DNA of 64,000 bases from Trichoplusia ni. Its lineage: Eukaryota > Arthropoda > Insecta > Lepidoptera > Noctuidae. Location of the stretch: the NCBI RefSeq assembly GCF_003590095.1, contig NC_039489.1, forward strand, positions 6,324,001-6,388,000, in the 5' to 3' direction. The translations under genes and the position numbers were made by a program. Below the pieces are notes generated by a model. That model did no database searches. It was given only the letters and a program-made list of their open reading frames with translations, and was not told where the DNA came from. Each line of letters begins with the position of its first letter. Positions within the stretch are counted from its first letter, which is position 1. Below, piece by piece: positions 47,040 through 56,600 of the stretch.

Positions 47040-47160
47040 GTCAACTTTATCACTGTACCAAATTTCATTTAAATTTGTTCAGTGGTTTACCGAACGGGAA
47101 AGCGTAACAGACAGACAGACAGACAGACAGAGTTACTTTCGCATTTATAATATTAAATAT
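47040..47160 (+). repeat. Retroelement-like tail with tetranucleotide run
   Basis: 'aaatttcatttaaatttgtt' and 'gtggtttaccgaacgggaaa' are followed by a (caga)n run at about 47108-47131 and 'ttataatatt'. This arrangement is a common 3' end of lepidopteran interspersed elements. Confidence 0.5.
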
Positions 47161-48729
47161 TAATAGGGATATTAGGGATTAACTTTTTGTAATTAATTGA
47201 CGAGCTTTTACCAGCTACCTACACACAGTCCTAGCTTTTTACTTCATCGAAGAATCCTTTACAATATAATTGCGCAATTATTAGCCAGTTATTCAATTAT
47301 GACTCATCTTTCTCTGTTCTACTAGCCAATCGTATAGTGACATTCCGACATTCTTCTTATTAGTAGATAATAAGATTTATATTCGATAAACAATCTATGG
47401 TCAGCATGAGTTTATTCTTTTGTTTGAATCTAATCAGCATGACTCTGTATTTTAAAACCTACCTTTCCTAAATACGAACGATAAATTTTTATAAGCCATC
47501 TATATAAGGATAAACAAATGAGGATATTCTTAGTTGCCAACACACATCCAAATAAAAAACGCGAAACAATGTATATCTATTTTTATTTATTAACGTGTTT
47601 TACTTTGTGTTTGAAAATAAATGAAGCAGCAAAAATTTTGGGAGTGTTTCCCACTCCTTCCATCAGTCACCAGGTGGTGTTCCGACCTCTCATGTTAGAG
47701 CTCGCTAAGAGAGGACACGATGTCACCGTCATCACAACAGATCTATCTTTCCGGAAGGCGGAACTCAAGCTAACTTCACAGAAATAGATCTACACGACGA
47801 ATCGTATCGGATCTGGAGGGAAAAAACTTATGAAAATAGCAGCCAGCGGTAAAGATGACATATGGACTTTTATAGAAGGACTAAAAATGTTTCCTGATAT
47901 ATTCGAAAAACAACTAAATGATGAAAATGTGCAACGTTTGCTTCGTGATAACAAGCACTTTGATTTGTTAATACTAGAAGCTTGTTTTAGACCCGCGCTC
48001 ATATTCTCACATATTTACAAAGCCCCTGTGATTCTGATGAGTTCTCTTGGGGCAATGTTTGATAACTTCGCGACGGTTGGTGTTCCTACACATCCCATAC
48101 TTTATCCCAACCTTTTACGTCAAAAATTGTACAATCTAACCATGTGGGAAAAAATTACGGAATTGTACTCGATTTACAAGGTGCAATTTCTATACGCAGA
48201 AACTTGGATTATGAGGACAATTTAATTCGAAAATATTTTGGAGAAAATACCCGTCGTTAGCCGAACTCGGAAATAACGTGGACATGTTGTTCTTAAACGT
48301 ATACCCAGTGTTTCTAGGAATCCAACCTGTGCCTCCATCTGTTGTGTTTACTGGTGGTTTACATCAAAAACCTGAAAAACCGTTGCCTGAGGTAATACAT
48401 CAATTTATAAACATTTTAATTCTTTTTCTTTTAATCCTTTTCATTTTTATTTGAGTTAACTTTATATCGCCACGTAGACATAACAAATAATTATTTCAAT
48501 ATTTCAGGATCTAAAAAAATATCTAGATTCTTCAAAAATGGTGTGATTTACATCAGTTTTGGCACCAACGTAGATCCAACTCAATTGCCTCCAGAAAGAA
48601 TCCAAGTGCTAGTGAAAGCATTCTCTGAGTTGCCTTACGATGTGTTATGGAAGTGGAACGGAGACGAGCTGCCTGGCCGTTCTGAGAATATCAGAATCTC
48701 AAAGTGGTTGCCGCAGTCAGATCTACTCA

Positions 48730-49200
48730 GTAAGTGTGAGATTAGGAAAAAAATGAATATGATAAGTAGTAGCAGTAATTAATTCGGGAAACAAGTTTCT
48801 TGAACATTAGACTAAACAATTCTCAGCTAAATCTCAGCAGCGTTTAACGAAAATTTTCTGTATATTAAAGTAGAGAAGCTCGTGGCAAGCTATAACTGCA
48901 TTAGCGGATTGATCACAGTTTAATCTTTGTCATAACGAGTTCCTCCGTGTTTTGCAAGGCACTTCAAATTGTGGGTATGACAGTCGTTACAGGTAGTCAG
49001 AAACTGGAATGACAACCAGTGTAACTAAAGGGTATTGTGTTGCTCAGCTAAATGGGTTGAGGAGGTCAGAAAGATAGTCGCTCGTTTTAAAACACTGGGT
49101 ACTTAGCTGAATCCGGTTAGAATGGAAACTCGGACTAAGGCTAGGATGATGATAATGATGATGGTGTTCAGGAATGTAAAGTCTATTTTGTTTGTTTCAG
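48730..49200. other. Intron 2 of UGT locus 11, enlarged by a repeat
   Basis: At 471 nt it is several times longer than intron 2 of most other loci. The excess is explained by a family-B element at 48885-49165. Confidence 0.7.
48885..49165 (-). repeat. Dispersed repeat family B, copy 6 (inside a UGT intron)
   Basis: On minus it shows 'cctagcc', 'ccggattcagctaagtaccc', 'ctatctttctgacctcctca', 'gcaacacaataccctttagt' and 'acacggaggaactcgttatg'. The (atg)n run at 49146-49163 is its simple-repeat end. Confidence 0.65.
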
Positions 49201-49799
49201 AACATCCAAAAATCAAAGTATTTGTGACTCAAGGAGGTCTACAATCAACTGACGAAGCGGATAACAGCTGGCGTTCCATTGGTTGGAGTCCCAATTATGG
49301 GGGATCAATGGTACAATGTTGAAAAATATGTATATCATAAAATCGGTGTTCGCTTGGATTTAGAAGATATTACTATTGAAAACTTCAAAAAACACACTGC
49401 TCAAAGTTATTGGAGATGACAGGTAACATTTTGGATGAGATTCATCATATTTTTTTCATATCATGTATGGATCTACTGTACTAACAATTCATGTTTTATT
49501 TTTATAGCTATCGACAGAACATAATCAAACTACGCAGTCTGATGCGTGACGAGGTGCAGACTCCCACTGGAGCGCGCCGTGTGGTGGACGGAGTACGTGC
49601 TGCGGCCGGGTGGCGCGAAGCACCTGCGCTCGCCCGCCGCCAACATCTCGTGGGCGGAGTATCTAGAACTGGAACTGGGTGCTCACATTAATGGCAGGAC
49701 TATTAGTTGCGTTAACTGCTTTGTGTCATCATAGCAATTTCGTTTTACAAGTACTTTTTAAGGAAATACAGAACTGCTGTCAAAGTTAAAAGTTCCTGA

Positions 49800-50737
49800 T
49801 GTGACTGTGACCTGTGTTGTAGACTAAGCACGAATAAGTATTTTCACAACCACGTGACCAATCTTTAGCAGTTTGTTTTAATATTTTGTTACAAAGGTAG
49901 AAAATAAGTGAGAAAAAGAAATATGATTAAGTGTTTTGGTTGTTAGTGGCTGTTTTACTAGAAGAAGAAAACGCTGGGAGGCTTCGATTGTGGAACCCTC
50001 GTTTTACATTAATCCAATTTTGCCATTGATACACAAAATTACTAAAATGCTTTTGCAGCGGGTTTTTTCATCTAGGCACATTTAAATGTCAAGATAGGCT
50101 ATTTCATCCCAATGGTCGTGCTGATTTAAGAATCAGGAAAAATGATATTAAGTATATAATTCAAATTTTAATTAAAACATCTGCAGAGTATTTAGGCCTT
50201 TCATTTTGTAACCTACATTAATCATATCAGACGCAATTGACAAATCTCTTTGTAGCCAGAGTTGTTTGTTGGATTTTTTCAGATTTTCGTATTAAACATA
50301 AGTCTGCAATCTAAACTGATATGAAGATTCATTGCTAAATTAACAATTGTTTTAACCATTGTGAGATATGAGTGACATTATTAAGCACAAGTGACTCCAG
50401 GGAAAAAATCATTCCAGTTTATTTGAATTTATGATTTATACATATTGAAGTCTTGTATTTACTGTCGGGGGCGAGTAATTGCCGTCGCTTCAACTCGAAT
50501 TAAGGGCTCCGGGACCAAAACTAGTCTGGCAATTCCGATAATGGGTAACCCGTTGCATCATTTAATAATGAATCATGATCTTGCATTTGGTAGACCACTT
50601 ATATAAGATTTCATTATACGAATAGATTTGTTTGACTTGTTCATTTTAAGGTTTAAATAATACTCCCAATTATGCATCATTTTATTTATTATGACTTCAG
50701 TTTTTGCAACTTAAATATTTACATTATACTATTCTAT
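49800..50737. other. Intergenic region between convergent UGT loci 11 and 12
   Basis: AT-rich. It holds a family-F fragment at 50465-50570 ('gggaccaaaactagtctggc', 'gtaacccgttgcat') and nothing else I recognise. Confidence 0.5.
50465..50570. repeat. Dispersed repeat family F, copy 2
   Basis: 'gaattaagggctccgggacc', 'aaaactagtctggcaattcc' and 'gggtaacccgttgcatc' parallel 10300-10410 and 53180-53265. Confidence 0.5.
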
Positions 50738-51482
50738 TCAGGAACGTTTTATTTTGGAAGCACTAAAACATTTTCTCAATAACTGCTTATAAATTGTAAT
50801 AACTACGAAGACACCTAAAGCTACAGCAACTATTACTCCTCCAAGTAATGTGAACACCAGCTCCAGTTCCAGGTACTCCGCCCACGAGATGTTGGCGGCG
50901 GGCGAGCGCAGGTGCTTCGCGCCGCCGTGCCGCAGCACGTACTCCGTCCACCACACGGCGCGCTCCAGTGGAGTCTGCACCTCGTCACGCATCAAACCAT
51001 GCAGTTTTATTATATTTTGACGAAAACTAGAAAAAAAACAAAAACTTCTTGGAATACATCGTCAAATTAAGGTCTCACTCACGACAGTGAGAATTCCGCA
51101 CAAACAGGTTTGAGCCTTAGGATCAGACCAACACATTAACAATAATTTTTATTTTCAGTACCTATATTTTAGCGGCAACGGTAATACATACATCTGTTCG
51201 TAAGATTTTTGCTCCTTGAATACGGAATACTAAAACAAGTAAAGAAAAAAATCATAAACCCACCTGTCGTCTGAAATAACCTTGGTGATAGTGTTTCTAA
51301 ACTGTTCCTCTGTTAGGTATTTCAAGTCTAACCGGACACCGATCTTATGATATTGATATTTTTCAACATTGAAAAACTGATCCGCAAACATTGGCATACC
51401 AATCAATGGAACACCAGCAGTTATGGCTTGTCTGTTGATTGTAGACCTCCTTGTGTCACAAATAGCTTGATTTTCGGGTGCC
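50738..51482 (-). CDS. UGT33-like: UDP-glycosyltransferase (UGT33-like) locus 12, 3' half only (truncated by gap)
   Basis: Exon 3 is 51482-51264 and exon 4 is 51026-50738. Exons 1 and 2 fall in the N gap starting at 51499. Exon 3 is 219 nt, one base short: a base is missing near 51430 in the DEA codons of the signature. It is also the most diverged exon 3 of the array (LKYLTEEQFRNTITKVISDD, with MFADQFFNVEKY where the others have GDQWFN). Exon 4 reads SFRQN, then LELVFTLLGGVIVAVALGVFV and the tail SKIKRS (KxKxx). As with locus 11, the single-base deletion next to the gap may be an assembly error. It could be a working gene in the animal. Confidence 0.8.
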
Positions 51483-51498
51483 CTGAAACAAATAAAAT

Positions 51499-52498
51499 NN
51501 NNNNNNNNNNNNNNNNNNNNNNNNNNNNNNNNNNNNNNNNNNNNNNNNNNNNNNNNNNNNNNNNNNNNNNNNNNNNNNNNNNNNNNNNNNNNNNNNNNNN
51601 NNNNNNNNNNNNNNNNNNNNNNNNNNNNNNNNNNNNNNNNNNNNNNNNNNNNNNNNNNNNNNNNNNNNNNNNNNNNNNNNNNNNNNNNNNNNNNNNNNNN
51701 NNNNNNNNNNNNNNNNNNNNNNNNNNNNNNNNNNNNNNNNNNNNNNNNNNNNNNNNNNNNNNNNNNNNNNNNNNNNNNNNNNNNNNNNNNNNNNNNNNNN
51801 NNNNNNNNNNNNNNNNNNNNNNNNNNNNNNNNNNNNNNNNNNNNNNNNNNNNNNNNNNNNNNNNNNNNNNNNNNNNNNNNNNNNNNNNNNNNNNNNNNNN
51901 NNNNNNNNNNNNNNNNNNNNNNNNNNNNNNNNNNNNNNNNNNNNNNNNNNNNNNNNNNNNNNNNNNNNNNNNNNNNNNNNNNNNNNNNNNNNNNNNNNNN
52001 NNNNNNNNNNNNNNNNNNNNNNNNNNNNNNNNNNNNNNNNNNNNNNNNNNNNNNNNNNNNNNNNNNNNNNNNNNNNNNNNNNNNNNNNNNNNNNNNNNNN
52101 NNNNNNNNNNNNNNNNNNNNNNNNNNNNNNNNNNNNNNNNNNNNNNNNNNNNNNNNNNNNNNNNNNNNNNNNNNNNNNNNNNNNNNNNNNNNNNNNNNNN
52201 NNNNNNNNNNNNNNNNNNNNNNNNNNNNNNNNNNNNNNNNNNNNNNNNNNNNNNNNNNNNNNNNNNNNNNNNNNNNNNNNNNNNNNNNNNNNNNNNNNNN
52301 NNNNNNNNNNNNNNNNNNNNNNNNNNNNNNNNNNNNNNNNNNNNNNNNNNNNNNNNNNNNNNNNNNNNNNNNNNNNNNNNNNNNNNNNNNNNNNNNNNNN
52401 NNNNNNNNNNNNNNNNNNNNNNNNNNNNNNNNNNNNNNNNNNNNNNNNNNNNNNNNNNNNNNNNNNNNNNNNNNNNNNNNNNNNNNNNNNNNNNNNNN
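51499..52498. other. Assembly gap of exactly 1,000 N
   Basis: A round-number placeholder, so its true length is unknown. Missing material includes exons 1-2 and the promoter of UGT locus 12, and possibly the 3' exons of the Dscam-like gene. Confidence 0.98.
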
Positions 52499-53612
52499 TT
52501 ATGTAATAAGCCTTTGATTGTTATCTTCTAAAATGTTAGTGACAAAAAAAAATATTCAGGTATATTTAGGTTAATCACTATTTTTTTTTAACAATATTGA
52601 CCTTAGTTTTAGGTAGCTTAACATCAAAAAACGCATCAAAGGATCTAATTTTATAAAATATCGTAACATTATAATATACTATCGATGGCAGCTCAATAGC
52701 CGACTCCTTAACAAACATTAACCGCGTTTTACGGCCATTGATTTACAGTTAGTACTATAATAACAATAGCCACTAGATCCTATAGCACTGACTATTAGTT
52801 GCCATTAGCACTGGTAATGGACTGCATTACTCATATGTGAACTGTTAGGTCACACTATGTAACTAATTTGTGATCAGTTCAATCGTTTATTCATGATATT
52901 GGTCATAGTTATCATTATCCTAGCCTTTTTCTAAATGTATGATAAAGTGATGGATTTACAAGGAGTGGCTACCTAGCGGAGCGTGTCTCAGCCCGGTTAT
53001 CTGGGGAACACGATACTTCTTAGTTAGACTGGCGGTCTGATTCTCTGGCTTCTATGTATCTGGCGACTGGCAAAGATGGATAAATAATAGCCACAATTTA
53101 AACTACCTTCCGAAACGCGGAAGAAGTCTATAGTGACTATCGTGAGAATGATTCATTATGAAATGATCAGTTCGACTCGCGACCCCGCCGAGACAGCTCA
53201 TGATGACCCGGTTGGGTCCGAAACTAGTCGTGCAATCCTGGTAAATACGCCTGAGTAAACCGGTGCATAATTTTAATGACGGAGAAACTCAATATGACAT
53301 AATGAGCTTATCCACGGATTGACTGCATCAAGCGAAGCTTAACTTGCAATAGCTTTTTTTTAATGTACAAAAAATATAAGAAAGAACATCAATTTATCAT
53401 ATTACTTTTATTTTAACACGTCAATTTTCAAAGATGATATTAATTTACGGAAAGTTTGACTTACATGAACAATAAATCTTGCCACTAAAGATTATGAGGC
53501 TATAAATATTCGGATTCTACGTAACGAAAATAGGTGGCAGGTAAGATCCACCAAGCAATTTGGCAGCGCCCACAGATACTGAAATTTGCTTAAAACGTAA
53601 TAAAAAACTCAC
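52499..53612. other. Sequence between the gap and the last visible Dscam-like exon
   Basis: No exon is seen: no further FN3, transmembrane or cytoplasmic coding segment, and no UGT exon 1 or 2. It holds a diverged family-B repeat (52910-53140, with a further piece at 53278-53350) interrupted by a family-F repeat (53155-53275). Confidence 0.55.
52910..53350 (+). repeat. Family-B repeat (copy 7) interrupted by family-F repeat (copy 3)
   Basis: Family-B words 'ggttatctggggaacacgat', 'cttagttagactggcggtct' and 'accttccgaaacgcggaaga' run to about 53140. Family-F words 'gcgaccccgccgagacagct', 'gggtccgaaactagtcgtgc' and 'gagtaaaccggtgcat' follow. Family-B resumes with 'cttatccacggattgactgc' and 'atcaagcgaagcttaac', so F appears inserted within B. 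Confidence 0.55.
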
Positions 53613-56600
53613 CTCCTTCAAGCGTCTTGGTTGCATAAGTATAAACAGTGGAAGCTGAGCCCGCATCGTTTATCGCAGTCACTCTTAGCTGGTACCAATT
53701 TGCGGGAGCGAGAGATCCGACAGCGTACGATGTCGGTATGGAACGGAGTGGTGGAGCTTGGTAGTGGCCTTCGATGTAACTCCAGCCAAGATTAAGATCC
53801 ATGGGCTAAGGGAAAAATACGATAGGAGATAAAGTACCAAACCATCAAGTAGGTTTGGTAAGACGTCTATTTTTGATAACTTCAATGTCAAATGATTCTT
53901 AAGACTAGGCAACTTGAATATCTTACGGTTGCAAGTAAATGAAAACACAACGCATTTTTAAAATTAAGCAATTAAAAATAACAAAAACACAAAGCGTCTG
54001 AAATTCAGGTATAAATAGTCACTGTTTCCGAAACTTTTCATGTTAGGTTATAACTTAAAAGACACAAATAGATTAAAGGATATTTTAAATTATAATAAAA
54101 TAAAATAATTATAAGATAACAAGTTTAATCAAAGCAACAAAATTTGAGGTGCACCGACCTCAAATAATTAATTGGTAACAAGATACTATGTGGTAATCAT
54201 TAAGGCAAAGAATACTCCTGAAAACATCGACCAAATATAAAAAATAACTCACTGCTTTATTCTCAGCCCGATGCCATAGACTTGAGCCGAGCACTCTATA
54301 GTCCACCTCCCATCTGATGACATCACAACCACTATCGTCCCAGCCACTGAGCTGTATGTAGATGTGGGTGGCGTTGCTCCAAAGCCAGTCAGTCGAGGGC
54401 GGCGATACTGGTGCTGTGCAAATGGAATTATCTCATTATATTTGTTTAAATACGAAAGAGGAATTACTGTATCGTCACAGTGAATGATTCTGAAATGCAG
54501 AGCGATAGCGAAATTGTATTGAATAACTTCGAATGTCGTTTAAATGGCTCAGTCCCAACAAAAATAAAGGCAAAATATATCTAGAAGGAAAAATAATGGT
54601 CCTTAAGTACGCACAAGTGTATCACGTTTGTACATTAGACTGTTGATGTAGGATCTTGTATAAATGGCCGCCGTCCTAATTTCGCTGACCGCCCGATTAG
54701 CACGTACGAGTATTACTCATAGGAGATACTCGAATACAGAATTTACGCTCGTATTTATAAGCGTTTGTTTTCTACGATAATGGAGGCTCCAATTGCTTAT
54801 TTGAGATTCAAAGGCAGAAGATATGTTACCGTACGTGTTTGAGATGGATTTTAGTATTGAAATTGTGAGTCAGAACATCAATATCAACATCAACTAAACG
54901 TGGTACATTTATATGATAAAACAATATATAAATACATATATTTGAAGCCCACTACTTCAATGTCTAGTTCAGTTGTTCAACCACAAAATCAACCTTATTA
55001 ACACATATATCTAAATATAAAAATATTTTCCCATTTTGCCAAACGTGGCATATTTTCAGTCAATCACTTAGCCAGACCGTTCTATAAATATTTTCCTACA
55101 ATTGAAAGGGACTTACCTCCACCCAGTGTCGTGACGTCAATATGGGCTGGTGCTGAGGTACCAATACTGTCGGTAGCTGTAACTCTGATGGAGTACTTTG
55201 TCCCGCATTTGAGACCAGCCAGTGTGTGCTGTTGGATTCCTTGGAGACGGTTCTCTCGCGTCACTGGCCAAGCTTCTTGCCAAAGCCCGTCGTTTTCTCT
55301 CCAAGTTAGGTTGTAACCTAAATGTAAGTAAAGCGTTAGGAACGTTGTTTGTTTTTAATTTGGAAGACCAATGTTGAGTAAGGTTTTATCGTAATTGAGA
55401 AGGTATGGAATGCTTAGCTGTGATGAGGGAAGATTTAAAAGCAATACAAGAATTTTGAATACATTAAACTAAAATTTAAAATTCACTTTTTATCACAAAC
55501 AGTAAAGCATCATTTTCGGTTGTAAATCCGGATAGTTAAATAATGAGTTGTAAATTACTCATACTAATTAAATAGGTTCATTTCGAGACCCACACGTCGC
55601 GAAGAATCGCTTAGGCCGTTAAGCATCAGCTCCAACTCCTGCAGAGATTCCGCCATGATGACTATGTCATCTGCAAATCGCAGGTGTGAGATGTACTGAC
55701 CGTTGATGTTCAATCCCCGTCCTTTCCAATCAAGCGTTTTAAAAACGTCCTCCAATGCGTTTGTAAACAGTTTCGGAGAGATTACGTCTCCCTGTCTTAC
55801 TCCTCGACGCAATTGGATTGGTTTTGTGCTCTGTTCTTGTACTTGAACGGTCATTGTCGCGGCCTTGTACAAACACCTCAGCACCTCGACATATCGGCAG
55901 TCCACGAGACATCTCTGCATGGATTCCATCACAGCCCAGGTCTCGACGGTGTCGAAGGCTTTTTCGTAGTCCACATACGCTAGGCATAGAGGTTGATTAT
56001 ACTCCTCTGTCTTCTGTATAATTTGCCTTAGCGTATGTATGTGGTCCACGGTGCTGTAGCCTTTTCGAAACCCGGCCTGCTCCGGTGGCTGGAAGTCATC
56101 GAACTTTTGGGCGAGACGATTCGAGATAACCCTCGAGAACAGCTTATACACATGGCTCAGAAGTGAAATGGGGCGGTAATTTTCAAGCCGCGTATTATCG
56201 CCTTTTTTGAAAAATAATACCACCACGCTTCTGCTCCATGCCTCCGGTGTTATGCCAGTATGGATGACGGAATTGAAGAGCTTAACAAGCTCTGTCAAGA
56301 CAGGTGTTCCACCTGCCTTGAGCAGCTCAGTGGTTATTCCGTCATCTCCCGGAGCTTTGTTGTTGTGTAGCTGTCCGAGAGCTATTCTAATCTCACCCAT
56401 GTCAATGTCGGGAAGCTCGTCTGTAAGGTGGCGTGTAAGTCTGGCTCGTGGGTCATCCGCGCTGTGTGCTTGGGGCGGGCTCGATTTTGGTGAGTATGAG
56501 TCCCCATAATACTTTTCGACTTCAGCGAGTATCTCTGGCTTCGAGGTAACGGTAGTGCCCTGTGACGTACTGAGTTTTGTCAGGTGACAACGGGAGATAT

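Larger units (their letters stand above)
42720..47568. other. Long intergenic region between divergent UGT loci 10 and 11, repeat-rich
   Basis: The loci here point away from each other. Besides the two promoters it holds two SINE types (43110-43360, 45313-45485), a family-B element with an internal deletion (43993-44145), family-E repeats (45668-46245), a foldback element (46618-46790) with a relative at 43376-43460, and a retroelement-like tail with a (caga)n run (47040-47160). A CRE-like tgacgtca lies at 43885-43892. A short repeat with 'gccacgttgaatagtaaagc' is near 44180. No gene supported. Confidence 0.55.
47569..49799 (+). pseudogene. UGT33-like: UDP-glycosyltransferase (UGT33-like) locus 11 with ten single-base indels
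   Basis: Exons are 47569-48391 (823 nt), 48508-48729 (222), 49201-49422 (222) and 49508-49799 (292); all splice sites are intact. The start is MYIYFYLLTCFTLCL; an ATG at 47518 is too near the tatataagg at 47501. Class B: KILGVFPTPSISHQ, PVILMSSLGAMFDN. Lost bases: near 47745, 48196, 48251 and 48537. Extra bases: near 47825, 49258, 49392, 49564, 49678 and 49722. They restore the normal lengths (825, 223, 220, 289). Apart from the frame breaks the protein matches its paralogues, down to a VKVKSS tail, with no substitution stop. This is either a young pseudogene or, more likely, an unpolished stretch of assembly. Confidence 0.8.

Noticed and set aside
47518..47568. An in-frame ATG at 47518 that would lengthen UGT locus 11 by 17 codons
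   Set aside because: It lies only about 9 nt after a tatataagg box, where transcription has probably not begun, and it would put a charged stretch before the signal peptide. The ATG at 47569 opens a normal signal peptide.
2476..51482. A mammalian UGT1A-like layout (variable first exons sharing one set of common exons)
   Set aside because: Every locus has its own exons 2-4 right after exon 1, so these are complete tandem genes.
51347..52531. A 394-codon frame crossing the N gap
   Set aside because: It exists only because N codons cannot be stops; its visible end is antisense to UGT exon 3.
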